Below, piece after piece: positions 26,889-35,537 of a stretch of DNA of 64,000 nt. The notes under the pieces are model-generated. The model made no database searches. It worked only from the letters and a program-made list of their open reading frames with translations, and was not told the DNA's origin. A program made the translations under genes and the position numbers. Each line of letters opens with the position of its first letter. Within the stretch, counting starts at the first letter, position 1. This DNA comes from Lachnospiraceae bacterium. Lineage in GTDB: Bacteria > Bacillota > Clostridia > Lachnospirales > Lachnospiraceae. The DNA lies in the NCBI GenBank assembly GCA_017622875.1, contig JAGAQG010000044.1, forward strand, positions 62,001 through 126,000, in the 5' to 3' direction.

Positions 26889-28556
26889 ATGCGAAAATTA
26901 ATCAGGCATTTACATATTTATCAACTTTTGCTCTCACTGGTACTAGGGTGTATTTTCTTCATAAATACAGGAATTCAGACGCATGCGGCAGAAAAATCAG
27001 GTTCCTGCGGCGAAAATCTGACATGGACATTGTCTGAAAATACCCTGACAATTTCCGGTTCGGGAGATATGACAGATTATGCGGATGGTTCCCTTGCCCC
27101 ATGGTTTGGCTTGGCAGATCAGATTTGTGTGATTAGTCTTCCCGATGAGATGACTTCTATCGGAGATTATGCCTTTTTTGGATGCAAAAATGTGACCAGC
27201 ATTACCATTCCAGCCTCTGTGAAAGAGATTGGAGAATGGGCGTTTGCACAATGTAAAAGCCTTTTACATATTGATTTTGGAACCGGTGTACAGATTCTCG
27301 GGGAAGGTGCGTTTCAGGAGTGTGAATCTCTGCGGGAACTTATTTTTCCGGAAAGTTTGACAGAGATTGGAGAAAAAGCTTTTTTCCGTTGTTTTCGTCT
27401 CCGGACAGTGACAGTACCGGATACAGTAATGACCATAGGTGCATCTGCATTTTCTTACTGCACCAATCTGGTTAGAGCAACAATCAATGCACCGATTTCA
27501 GAGCTGCCAGGCTGGACATTTTATGGATGTACAAGCTTAGCGGATGTCTCATTGGCATCCAGTATTGTTTCAGCGGGAGAATATGCCTTTTTATTTTGCG
27601 ACAGTTTGAACGGAATTTATACTCAGGGCGGAAATATAAATACCATTCATGCATTGGAAAAGAGTATTTATGAAAAGGACGGAGCACCGAAAGAAGGGCT
27701 TATAAAAGGTTTTGAGATGCCGGATTCTTCTACAGCTGTAACAGATGATGGAAAAATCTACACACAGATAACTGTAAGTGAAAATGAACATGGGATGATT
27801 TCAGTAAAAAACAAAACTGATTATTCCAGTGGACAGAATGTAACAAGCACAGTAATAGAGGCTTTTATAAAAAATGCAGAGGGCTGGACAGAAACATCAG
27901 AAGCGGTAAAAAAGGAGTTGAGCAATGGAAATATAAAGTCATTGGCGCTCGATATATATCCGCACAGCGCAACGATTGAGAGTGAATCGCTGGAATTGTT
28001 TGTAGGAAAACCAGTGGTTTTACAGATTGTCTCAGATACAGGCAATGTTTGGAAGATTGATATGCCGCAGACAAACTTAAAAAGTTTTACTGGCCGGTAT
28101 GATTTGAATGAGATGGCAATAACACCTTTTGAAGATGGAGACGTGACTGCATCTCAGGCAATTGAGGTTATGGGGGAAGATGGGGCTAAAGACAATAACA
28201 ATACAGCAGATGAAACAGATGATTCTGTTATTACCTATGTGCCGTATGATGCGGATGCAGCTCAAACAGATGTGATGGCTGAAGAATCACATTTGACAGA
28301 TGATGAAGGAACGACCTATTATGTGACAAAGCGTTCTTCCAAATGGGGTATTACAGCGAAACAGTTTACAGTTTATGTTGCTCTCTGGATTGCTTCTGCG
28401 GTTTTGATTGTGGCAGTGATCATGCTTTCTTTGAATCAAAAGAAAAAATCTCAGGAACAGTACGAAGAACTGATCCGACAGGGAGAAGCAGAGGATGCAG
28501 CAGCGGAAGAGGCGCTTCAGGTGGAGCTTTTAAAAGAAATGTTGAATAAAAAATAG
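26889..28556 (+). CDS. BspA-like leucine-rich-repeat membrane protein (copy 2)
   Basis: 555 residues. The layout matches the protein at 18640: signal segment, 'SCGENLTWTLSENTLTISGSGDM...APWF' head, LRR_5 units (AFFGCKNVTSITIPASVKEIG and so on), shared 'NAPISELPGWTFYGC' and 'DVSLASSI' segments. A beta domain, a C-terminal membrane segment (FTVYVALWIASAVLIVAVIM) and a charged tail follow. It has a GGGAGG ribosome site. It is separated from copy 1 by about 6.4 kb of accessory DNA. Host-surface binding is the usual inferred role. Confidence 0.85.
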   Translation: MRKLIRHLHIYQLLLSLVLGCIFFINTGIQTHAAEKSGSCGENLTWTLSENTLTISGSGDMTDYADGSLAPWFGLADQICVISLPDEMTSIGDYAFFGCKNVTSITIPASVKEIGEWAFAQCKSLLHIDFGTGVQILGEGAFQECESLRELIFPESLTEIGEKAFFRCFRLRTVTVPDTVMTIGASAFSYCTNLVRATINAPISELPGWTFYGCTSLADVSLASSIVSAGEYAFLFCDSLNGIYTQGGNINTIHALEKSIYEKDGAPKEGLIKGFEMPDSSTAVTDDGKIYTQITVSENEHGMISVKNKTDYSSGQNVTSTVIEAFIKNAEGWTETSEAVKKELSNGNIKSLALDIYPHSATIESESLELFVGKPVVLQIVSDTGNVWKIDMPQTNLKSFTGRYDLNEMAITPFEDGDVTASQAIEVMGEDGAKDNNNTADETDDSVITYVPYDADAAQTDVMAEESHLTDDEGTTYYVTKRSSKWGITAKQFTVYVALWIASAVLIVAVIMLSLNQKKKSQEQYEELIRQGEAEDAAAEEALQVELLKEMLNKK

Positions 28557-28577
28557 TAAAAAGATTAGTAGAACAGT

Positions 28578-28630
28578 AAGGATATATTTATCAGACAGTG
28601 AGAAGCTGAAAAATAGATATATCCTTTTTT
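28578..28630 (+). terminator. Terminator between converging genes
   Basis: AAGGATATAT pairs with ATATATCCTT across a 28-base loop, followed by TTTTTT; it ends the BspA-like gene and lies just before the stop of the converging gene. Confidence 0.65.
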
Positions 28631-28641
28631 ATTTGTTCCAT

Positions 28642-29418
28642 TTATAAAAAATAGTAATCGACAATCTTTTTTACCAAGTCCATACTTAATGGGTATTCTT
28701 TTGTTTCAAAGGTGGTAATTAATTGAATTCCAGGGAGAATGCCGTGAGAAGTATACAAGTCAAGCTTGGAAATCATATTTTTCTGATATTCAGCCTGATC
28801 TACAAGTCCAAAATGTTCCCAGTAGAAGAATTGTCCGGTTTCAGGATGTCGGATTGTAAAATCCGGATAGAGAGTAATATGATCCAATTGCAAAGGGGCT
28901 TCATAGTGGTAAGGGATTTTATTTGTATATAGAAACATATCAATGATAACTTCTGACTTGGAACGAACCATTTTGCCGGAAGAAGCTTTATGAATTAATT
29001 GTTCAGGATATTTTGGATTTGCTTGAAAAGGTTGTTGGCTCCAGTTTTGAAGAACTTCTGATTTTGGCGTAAAATAAGGAGAAATCAAAGTTTTGTATTC
29101 GAGACAATCAAGAAGCATTTCTCTGGAGTGCCTAAGGCTGGAATGATGTCTTAGATAAAATTCAATTGCCATTTTTTCATGAATCAGATCTTCGACAAGA
29201 AGAGAAAGGTACTTTTTTGTGGCCAGTTTTTCTGCAAGAGGTCGCATCTTTTTAGGAAGATATGTCTGAGTTTTGCCATCAGTAATGTACCATTTGAAAT
29301 ATTGTCTGTTTTTGGTACAGAAGAGCTTTCCTTTCGGGAATTGCCTGAGTTGGGTTTGAAGCTCTTGAATCTCGGAATCGAGGCGATTGCGTTCAGCGAG
29401 CATTCGTTCATAGAACAT
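28642..29418 (-). CDS. PD-(D/E)XK nuclease-like protein
   Basis: 258 residues. A coiled N-terminus (RNRLDSEIQELQTQL) precedes a region seen in many Lachnospiraceae hypothetical proteins. The C-terminal part has 'VRSKSEVIIDMFLYTNKIPYHYE', 'LYPDFTI' and 'FYWEHFG'. The Glu of SKSE, the Asp of YPDF and the Glu of WEHFG are spaced like the acidic residues of restriction-endonuclease-like folds. Here the lysine of the ExK motif would be replaced by His. An ancestral nuclease fold is likely; activity and biological role are unknown. It is monocistronic and converges on the BspA-like gene. Confidence 0.65.
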   Translation of the reverse strand: MFYERMLAERNRLDSEIQELQTQLRQFPKGKLFCTKNRQYFKWYITDGKTQTYLPKKMRPLAEKLATKKYLSLLVEDLIHEKMAIEFYLRHHSSLRHSREMLLDCLEYKTLISPYFTPKSEVLQNWSQQPFQANPKYPEQLIHKASSGKMVRSKSEVIIDMFLYTNKIPYHYEAPLQLDHITLYPDFTIRHPETGQFFYWEHFGLVDQAEYQKNMISKLDLYTSHGILPGIQLITTFETKEYPLSMDLVKKIVDYYFL

Positions 29419-29694
29419 GATAGATACCTCCGTATTTGATTTGTTATATATGATTTAAACACATGTTTCTTGGTGTGTAAAGTAGTGAAAATGCCCAAAA
29501 TTTAAGGGATATTGCATGAAAATATGCGTGGTGGGCGTATGGAAAAAAAGCTCGTTGTACTGGACAGGAAATTTATGAAAAAGTTTGTTTTTTGGGCGTA
29601 TACGAAGAACGTGTGCTGTGCTGGAGAAATTTGAGCAGCAAATCTCTTTGGGAAACATGAAATATTATGTACGCCCACAAGTTTAAGAAAGTGT

Positions 29695-29731
29695 GGCGAG
29701 TGTAGGAAGATTTTTGAACCTACGCCCACGC
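29695..29731 (+). repeat. 37-bp direct repeat, copy 1
   Basis: Begins GGCGAG and ends CTACGCCCACGC. The second copy, at 29766-29802, differs at only a few positions. Internal GTAGG and CCTAC can pair. Confidence 0.8.
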
Positions 29732-29765
29732 AGGGCAGTAAAGTTTCAGAAAGAGTAAAAATTTT

Positions 29766-29802
29766 GGCGAGCGTAGGAAGTTTTTTGAACCTACGCCCAC
29801 GC
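29766..29802 (+). repeat. 37-bp direct repeat, copy 2
   Basis: Second copy of the repeat at 29695; its 3' end runs into the 21-base tandem array. Confidence 0.8.
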
Positions 29803-29862
29803 GGAGAACCGGAAGTGCCGCGCAGAGAACCGGAAGTGCCACGCGGAGAACCGGAAGTGCCG
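29800..29862 (+). repeat. Three 21-bp tandem repeats
   Basis: Units at 29800, 29821 and 29842, each CGC(G/A)GAGAACCGGAAGTGCC plus one base. There are no spacers, so this is not CRISPR. Confidence 0.85.
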
Positions 29863-29910
29863 CGGGGGCAACTAAAAGTCCCTGCGCAGTAACAAAAACT
29901 TCCTTCTACA

Positions 29911-29939
29911 TTGAAAACCCTGAAAAATTGTGTTAAAAT
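29911..29939 (+). promoter_or_regulatory. pyrE promoter
   Basis: TTGAAA (29911-29916), 17 bases, TAAAAT (29934-29939), followed by AAGGAGG before the start at 29977. Confidence 0.75.
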
Positions 29940-29976
29940 CAAAAAAACTTTGTCAATATTAAGGAGGACTTAACAT

Positions 29977-30657
29977 ATGGAACAGTACAAGAGCGAGTTT
30001 ATCCAGTTTATGGTAGACAGCAAAGTGCTTAAATTTGGTGAATTTACATTAAAGAGCGGACGTAAATCCCCATTCTTCATGAATGCAGGGGGATACGTAA
30101 CAGGCTCACAGTTAAAAAAATTAGGTGAATACTACGCAAAAGCAATCCATGATAAATATGGTGATGATTTTGATGTGTTGTTTGGACCAGCTTACAAAGG
30201 AATTCCTCTTGCGGTTGTAACAGCGATGGCATACAGCGAATTATTCGGAAAAGAAGTACGTTACTGCTCAGACCGTAAGGAAGAAAAGGATCACGGTGCA
30301 GACAAAGGAAGCTTCCTTGGCAGTAAATTACAGGATGGCGACAGAGTGATCATGATTGAAGACGTTACTACATCCGGTAAATCCATGGAAGAAACAGTAC
30401 CAAAGGTAAAAGGCGCTGCAGATGTAACTATCGTAGGTCTGATGGTTTCTTTAAACCGTATGGAAGTCGGCAAAGGCGGAGAAAAATGCGCTTTAGATGA
30501 AGTGAAAGACTTATACGGATTCGAAACTGCTGCAATCGTTGACATGAACGAGGTTGTAGAATGCCTCTACAACAAAGAAGTAAACGGAGAAGTTCTCATT
30601 GACGATACATTAAAAGCAGCAATTGATGCATACTATGAACAGTACGGTGCAAAATAG
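29977..30657 (+). CDS. pyrE: Orotate phosphoribosyltransferase
   Basis: 226 residues. Cytosolic enzyme that joins orotate to PRPP to give OMP in UMP synthesis. It has the PRPP-binding motif VIMIEDVTTSGKSMEE, the FGPAYKGIPLA loop, and the Lys-rich flexible loop DRKEEKDHGADKG. Length is typical of the long PyrE form. It stands apart from other pyr genes, with its own promoter; a small membrane-protein gene begins 12 bases after its stop. Confidence 0.95.
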   Translation: MEQYKSEFIQFMVDSKVLKFGEFTLKSGRKSPFFMNAGGYVTGSQLKKLGEYYAKAIHDKYGDDFDVLFGPAYKGIPLAVVTAMAYSELFGKEVRYCSDRKEEKDHGADKGSFLGSKLQDGDRVIMIEDVTTSGKSMEETVPKVKGAADVTIVGLMVSLNRMEVGKGGEKCALDEVKDLYGFETAAIVDMNEVVECLYNKEVNGEVLIDDTLKAAIDAYYEQYGAK

Positions 30658-30669
30658 GAGGCCCCTTTC

Positions 30670-30822
30670 ATGAATGAAAAGTTATATAAAATGATGGGCG
30701 TTAGCGGTGCAGGCAACATTACAATCGGGATTGTTTCTATTGTAACAGGCATTGTCGGCGGAGTTTTATTGATTATCACTGGAGCAGGACTTTTAAAGAA
30801 AAGATCTGAGATTATGTTTTAA
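30670..30822 (+). CDS. Small single-span membrane protein, 50 aa
   Basis: ATG at 30670, 7 bases after AGGAGG. The product starts MNEKLYKMMGVSGAGN and then has one hydrophobic span (ITIGIVSIVTGIVGGVLLI) ending with a basic GLLKKRSEIMF tail. The stop overlaps the start of the VanZ-like gene (TAATG). I recognise no family. Gene status rests on the good ribosome site and its tight fit between two genes. Confidence 0.65.
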   Translation: MNEKLYKMMGVSGAGNITIGIVSIVTGIVGGVLLIITGAGLLKKRSEIMF

Positions 30823-31286
30823 TGAAAAAAGATGCGAAACAGTTGAAGTACGCATTATGGGGAGGGAGAGTCCTGTTTTTGATTTATCTGGCAGGACTCT
30901 GCTATTTCCTGTTTTTTGCGGAAAATTATGGAAGAATTTTTGGACAGGAAAATTATCGGTACAATCTGGTACCGTTCAGAGAAATAGAGAGATTTTGGAC
31001 CTATCGTAGAGAACTTGGGATTCACTCCTTTTACAATCTTGCAGGCAATATTCTGGGATTTGTGCCGGCAGGATTTTTTATTCCGATATTGTGGAAGAAC
31101 CGGAGAGGATTTCTGTTCACGGTATGTATTACATTTCAGATGAGCCTTTTGGTGGAAATTTTGCAGCTCATATTCAGAGTAGGCAGTTTTGACGTGGATG
31201 ATCTTCTGCTTAATACTCTGGGTGGAATATTGGGCTATTGTTTGCTGACACTGATAGGAAGATGGAGGAACCATGAGAAGATATAG
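30822..31286 (+). CDS. VanZ-like membrane protein
   Basis: 154 residues with about four membrane segments. The conserved VanZ features are 'YNLVPFREI' early, 'NLAGNILGFVPAGFFIPIL' in the middle, and 'VEILQLIFRVGSFDVDDLLLNTLGGILGY' at the end. VanZ relatives confer low-level teicoplanin resistance in enterococci, but most homologues have unknown roles in the envelope. It overlaps the next gene by 14 bases. Confidence 0.88.
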   Translation: MKKDAKQLKYALWGGRVLFLIYLAGLCYFLFFAENYGRIFGQENYRYNLVPFREIERFWTYRRELGIHSFYNLAGNILGFVPAGFFIPILWKNRRGFLFTVCITFQMSLLVEILQLIFRVGSFDVDDLLLNTLGGILGYCLLTLIGRWRNHEKI

Positions 31287-31593
31287 GTCATATAAATTTA
31301 CAGACAAACACCACTCAAAAGGTGGAATCCGTTCAAGCATTGCAGGGGCGGCAGCTCTTGTGTGTACCGGAATTGACGTGTATGTTGCCTATGCTTCCAA
31401 GGGAAATGCAGGTGCATATGCTGCATTGTTTGGAATGGCAGCAATTTTCTGCTGTGGTTATGGTACTTTTGTGGGAAGCCAGAGTTTTAAGGAAGAAGAA
31501 TGTTATTACCTTTTCTCCAGACTGGGTACAACAGTCAATTTATTGCTTTTGATTTTCTGGATTGCAGTATTTGGCATGGGATTTTTGATGTAG
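31273..31593 (+). CDS. Small membrane protein (DUF6142-like)
   Basis: 106 residues with three hydrophobic segments (about 20-40, 46-64 and 82-105) and a basic N-terminus (RRYRSYKFTDKHHSKGG). This is a recurrent small Clostridia membrane protein; the DUF number is from memory and tentative. It is encoded between the VanZ-like and aminopeptidase genes in one apparent operon. Confidence 0.7.
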   Translation: MRRYRSYKFTDKHHSKGGIRSSIAGAAALVCTGIDVYVAYASKGNAGAYAALFGMAAIFCCGYGTFVGSQSFKEEECYYLFSRLGTTVNLLLLIFWIAVFGMGFLM

Positions 31594-31605
31594 AGAGGTG
31601 TCGGA

Positions 31606-33678
31606 ATGAAATGCAGAGAAATTTATAGAGAAGAAAATGAAACGGCAGCAGAACGTTTTGAACTTTCTATGGAAAGAATCGGGCAAATTTGCACCGAAGA
31701 AATGAATGATAAGAGCTTTGAGGAATATTTTCATAGAACCGCAAAGTTTATTTGTCATATTGAAACATTATTGAAAAAAATTGAAAATGACTGGTTAAAA
31801 ACTGCTTCAGAGGAAGAATTAAGAGAAGAAAACAAGGCTCTTTATGAGGATATTTTACCGGAAAATTATGACAAGAGCTTTGCAAATCCAGACTATGCGG
31901 TAGAAAAGCTTGGAAAAGATTACGGTCAGCTGCTCTGCTTTGTGTATACAGAAATTCGAGGAATGATTGTCTATGCTTTTGAAGAAAGAAAGTCAGACAT
32001 TACGATTCTTTGTGAACTGTTTTTGCAGCTTTATACATGGTTTGGAGAAGAAATTCCTGCCTATGAGGAGTTAAAAGACATCGTATACTGGTACATGAGT
32101 GACTATTGTGATGTGAAACTGGAACAGAGAGTCAGAGACATGGTGGATCCGGAGATGGGTTTTGCAAGGGATATCATCATGGAAGAAGATTTATCCGGTA
32201 CCAGATATTTATATCTTTTTGGAGAATATATTTCAGACAGTGAGTTAAAGACAGTGGAGTTTTTAAATACGCTTCCGAATGCGCAGATTGAAAAACTTGC
32301 AAGAACCTTTACAGAAGGTTATCGAATGGGCTTTGAGTCCGCAGGCATTGATTTGTCAAAGAAGAAAACGGTAAATATCCGTTACAGTCTTGGATTTGAG
32401 AGAATTATCAAAGAAGCAGTCCGCATGTTTGAAGAAATGGGATTGCAGAGTGTGATCTATCGTTCGGCAGTTGCTTCTGTAAATAAAAAACAGGCGTTGA
32501 AAATAGGTTATTACGGATGCGTTGCAAATCCACAGTATGAATATGACCATCGTGCAGACGCGGCACTTTATACCGACAAGGCATTTGTGGAAAGAAAACT
32601 GGGTGCGCTTCGCCATGCTTACGACCTCTATAAAGACTGGTCAAAAGTGCATGCAGGTCCTGCGGTACTGGAAATCTTTGGAGAAGTGCCGTTTGCGCCG
32701 ACGGCAAAAGAAACCGCCTATACGCTAAATGAAAAGCAGCAGAAGATTCAGGTTTATTATCAGAATACTGCAGGTCAGATTGTAAACGAATACATTCCGG
32801 GGGATGAAAGAAGCTTTACGATTATGGCACTTCCGGTTCCGGCTGTGGGAGAAAAATTTGCTGAAATTTTCGAAGAAACCGTGAAGATTAATACACTGGA
32901 TTACAAATTATATGAGGGAATCCAGCAGAACATCATTCATGCATTGGATCAGGGGGGTTCTGTACACATTTTAGGGAAAGGCAGCAACTGTACGGATTTG
33001 ACGATCAATCTTCATCGTTTAGGCAATCCTGAAAAAGAAACGATTTTTGAAAACTGTGTTGCTGACGTGAACATTCCTGTGGGAGAGGTTTTTACTTCCC
33101 CTGTGCTGGAAGGAACCAATGGGATTTTGCATGTCAGTGAAGTGTTCTTAAATGATTTAAAATATGTGGATTTGAAAATTGAATTAAAAGATGGTATGGT
33201 ATCGGATTATTCCTGCGGCAATTTTGATTCGCCGGAAAAAGGAAAGAAATATATTCTTGAAAATGTGCTGTATCACCACGATACACTGCCGATTGGAGAA
33301 TTTGCCATCGGAACGAACACAACAGCTTATGTAATGGCTGAAAAATACGGGATTGCCTCAAAATTACCAATTCTCATTGCGGAAAAAATGGGGCCTCACT
33401 TTGCATTGGGAGATACATGTTACAGCTTCAGTGAAGACCAGAAGATTTACAATCCTGATGGGAAAGAAATTGTAGCAAAAGACAACAGTTATTCTGCTCT
33501 CAGAAAAGAAGATATGTCAAAGGCGTATTTTAACTGTCATACAGACATTACTATTCCATACAGCGAGCTGGAGCTTATTGAAGTGATACATGAAGATGGC
33601 AGCAGAGTAGAAATTATTCGTGACGGAAGATTTGTACTTTCCGGAACGGAAGAGCTGAATCGTCCGTTTGAAAAATAG
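31606..33678 (+). CDS. Aminopeptidase, M29-like
   Basis: 690 residues. The C-terminal 350 or so resemble the AmpS/PepS (M29, thermophilic aminopeptidase) family. Seen are 'PVGEVFTSPVLEGTNGILHVSEVF', 'GEFAIGTNTTAYVMAEKYG' and 'EKMGPHFALGDTCY', which contain the metal-binding Glu, His and Asp residues. The N-terminal 300 residues are an extra helical region absent from the compact 410-residue M29 enzymes. Cytosolic release of N-terminal residues from peptides is the expected function. Confidence 0.8.
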   Translation: MKCREIYREENETAAERFELSMERIGQICTEEMNDKSFEEYFHRTAKFICHIETLLKKIENDWLKTASEEELREENKALYEDILPENYDKSFANPDYAVEKLGKDYGQLLCFVYTEIRGMIVYAFEERKSDITILCELFLQLYTWFGEEIPAYEELKDIVYWYMSDYCDVKLEQRVRDMVDPEMGFARDIIMEEDLSGTRYLYLFGEYISDSELKTVEFLNTLPNAQIEKLARTFTEGYRMGFESAGIDLSKKKTVNIRYSLGFERIIKEAVRMFEEMGLQSVIYRSAVASVNKKQALKIGYYGCVANPQYEYDHRADAALYTDKAFVERKLGALRHAYDLYKDWSKVHAGPAVLEIFGEVPFAPTAKETAYTLNEKQQKIQVYYQNTAGQIVNEYIPGDERSFTIMALPVPAVGEKFAEIFEETVKINTLDYKLYEGIQQNIIHALDQGGSVHILGKGSNCTDLTINLHRLGNPEKETIFENCVADVNIPVGEVFTSPVLEGTNGILHVSEVFLNDLKYVDLKIELKDGMVSDYSCGNFDSPEKGKKYILENVLYHHDTLPIGEFAIGTNTTAYVMAEKYGIASKLPILIAEKMGPHFALGDTCYSFSEDQKIYNPDGKEIVAKDNSYSALRKEDMSKAYFNCHTDITIPYSELELIEVIHEDGSRVEIIRDGRFVLSGTEELNRPFEK

Positions 33679-33714
33679 AGGGATTACTTATCAATAGTTA
33701 TGAGTAAAACTACA

Positions 33715-33743
33715 TTGACATTAACCGGCCAAATATGTAAACT
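33715..33743 (+). promoter_or_regulatory. purM-purN promoter
   Basis: TTGACA (33715-33720), 17 bases, TAAACT (33738-33743). The leader of about 105 bases contains a GAAA-loop hairpin near 33788-33812. I cannot match it to a known purine or PRPP riboswitch. Confidence 0.75.
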
Positions 33744-33855
33744 AAAATTATAAGTGATACTTTGCTTATAAGAAAAAATTATACAAAGAGCAGATACGGA
33801 AACGTACTTCTCATATACAATTCATAAGACAAATTTTTATTATGGAGGAAATGTT

Positions 33856-34881
33856 ATGGATTACAAGAACGCAGGTGTTGATATTGAAGCCGGATACAAG
33901 TCCGTGGAACTGATGAAAAAACACGTAAAAGAAACAATGAGACCGGAAGTTTTAGGCGGCCTCGGCGGATTCTCTGGAGCATTCTCCATGAGCGCATTCA
34001 AGGATATGGAAAAACCTACCCTTGTTTCCGGTACAGACGGTGTTGGTACAAAATTAAAACTTGCATTTATTTTAGATAAACATAATACAGTAGGTATTGA
34101 CTGTGTAGCAATGTGTGTAAATGATATCGCTTGCGCAGGCGGCGAACCTTTATTCTTCTTAGACTACATTGCATGTGGAAAGAACGAACCTGAAAAGATC
34201 GCTGATATCGTTAGCGGTGTAGCAGAAGGCTGCAAACAGGCAGGCGCAGCATTAATCGGTGGTGAAACAGCTGAAATGCCAGGTTTTTACCCAATCGACG
34301 AATATGACCTTGCAGGTTTTGCAGTAGGTATCGTTGATGAAAAAGACCTGATCACAGGTGCAAACATTAAACCAGGCGATGTATTAGTTGGTATGGCATC
34401 TTCAGGTGTACACAGCAACGGTTTCTCTTTAGTACGTAAAGTATTCTCTATGACAGAAGAAAACTTAAATACATACTATGAATGCTTAGGAACAACTCTT
34501 GGAGAAGCATTAATTGCTCCTACAAAGATTTATGTAAAAGCATTAAAAGCAGTAAAAGAAGCTGGCGTAACAATCAAAGGCTGCAGCCATATCACAGGCG
34601 GTGGTTTCTATGAAAACATCCCAAGAATGCTTCCGGACGGAGTTCGCGCAGTTGTAGAAAAAGGCAGCTACCCAATTCCACCAATCTTCAAAATGCTTCA
34701 GGAAGATGGAGATATCGCTGAAGAAATGATGTACAATACATACAACATGGGTATCGGTATGATGCTCGCATTAGATCCAGCCGATGTAGACAAAGCGATG
34801 GAAGCTATGAAAGCAGCAGGCGAAGAACCATACATCGTAGGTAAGATCGAAGCAGGTGAAAAAGGAGTTACTTTATGCTAA
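33856..34881 (+). CDS. purM: Phosphoribosylformylglycinamidine cyclo-ligase (AIR synthetase)
   Basis: 341 residues. ATP-dependent closure of FGAM to AIR, step five of purine synthesis. It has '[11 protein letters not shown]', '[16 protein letters not shown]', '[21 protein letters not shown]' and '[11 protein letters not shown]', all typical of PurM. Length is normal. The end overlaps purN by 7 bases. Confidence 0.96.
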   Translation: MDYKNAGVDIEAGYKSVELMKKHVKETMRPEVLGGLGGFSGAFSMSAFKDMEKPTLVSGTDGVGTKLKLAFILDKHNTVGIDCVAMCVNDIACAGGEPLFFLDYIACGKNEPEKIADIVSGVAEGCKQAGAALIGGETAEMPGFYPIDEYDLAGFAVGIVDEKDLITGANIKPGDVLVGMASSGVHSNGFSLVRKVFSMTEENLNTYYECLGTTLGEALIAPTKIYVKALKAVKEAGVTIKGCSHITGGGFYENIPRMLPDGVRAVVEKGSYPIPPIFKMLQEDGDIAEEMMYNTYNMGIGMMLALDPADVDKAMEAMKAAGEEPYIVGKIEAGEKGVTLC

Positions 34882-35477
34882 AAGTAGCAGTTCTGGTTTC
34901 CGGCGGCGGAACCAATTTACAGGCGATCATCGATGCTGTGAATGATGGAAAGATCACAAACGCAGAAATTTCCCTCGTAATCAGCAATAACAAAAATGCA
35001 TATGCCTTAGAGCGTGCGAAAAATGCAGGAATTTCTGCAATGTGCATTTCTCCGAAGGAATATGAGACAAGAGAAAACTTTCATGTGGCACTGACAGAGA
35101 CCCTGAAAAACGCAGGTGTTGATCTGGTAGTTTTAGCCGGTTATCTGGTATCCATTCCGGAAATGCTGGTGAAAGCGTTCCCGAATAAGATCATTAACAT
35201 CCATCCATCTCTCATTCCGTCTTTCTGCGGTGTGGGATATTATGGATTAAAAGTACACGAAGCAGCACTGGCACGTGGCGTGAAAGTGACAGGAGCCACA
35301 GTTCACTTTGTAGACTGCGGTATGGACACTGGCCCGATCATTTTACAGAAGGCTGTAGAAATCGAAGAAGGCGATACACCGGAAGTGCTTCAGAGACGTG
35401 TCATGGAACAGGCAGAATGGGTGATCCTGCCGCGTGCCATTGATATGATTGCAAACGGAAAAATTACTATAAAATAG
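34875..35477 (+). CDS. purN: Phosphoribosylglycinamide formyltransferase
   Basis: 200 residues. Transfers a formyl group from 10-formyl-THF to GAR. Signature features are the phosphate loop '[11 protein letters not shown]', the catalytic '[11 protein letters not shown]' (Asn and His), and '[18 protein letters not shown]' with the catalytic Asp. It follows purM in the same operon; a hairpin separates it from purD. Confidence 0.96.
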   Translation: MLKVAVLVSGGGTNLQAIIDAVNDGKITNAEISLVISNNKNAYALERAKNAGISAMCISPKEYETRENFHVALTETLKNAGVDLVVLAGYLVSIPEMLVKAFPNKIINIHPSLIPSFCGVGYYGLKVHEAALARGVKVTGATVHFVDCGMDTGPIILQKAVEIEEGDTPEVLQRRVMEQAEWVILPRAIDMIANGKITIK

Positions 35478-35484
35478 TCAAGGG

Positions 35485-35509
35485 ATGAGTCCGGCCTTGC
35501 CGGGCTCAT
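35485..35509 (+). terminator. Hairpin between purN and purD
   Basis: ATGAGTCCGGC pairs with GCCGGGCTCAT (one G-T) around a 3-base loop. It is followed by TTGTGG rather than a T run, so it may only reduce expression of purD or set mRNA stability. Confidence 0.55.
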
Positions 35510-35537
35510 TTGTGGTATAGAGAAAGGAAGATACGAT

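Larger units (their letters stand above)
29419..29976. other. Repeat-rich intergenic region upstream of pyrE
   Basis: 558 bases with no credible gene. It holds two 37-base direct repeats, each with an internal GTAGG/CCTAC inverted pair, three 21-base tandem repeats, and several scattered copies of TGGGCGTA or its complement TACGCCCA. G+C rises well above the flanks near 29780-29880. The pyrE promoter is at its right end. Confidence 0.7.

Noticed and set aside
29800..29862. Possible CRISPR array
   Set aside because: Repeats are contiguous with no spacers and no cas genes nearby.
29502..29942. 146-codon minus-strand frame with PRGTSG repeats
   Set aside because: Simply the translation of the 21-base tandem repeats; no ribosome site or conserved domain.
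33744..33855. Purine or PRPP riboswitch in the purM leader
   Set aside because: A hairpin exists, but the conserved cores of known purine-related riboswitches are not seen.
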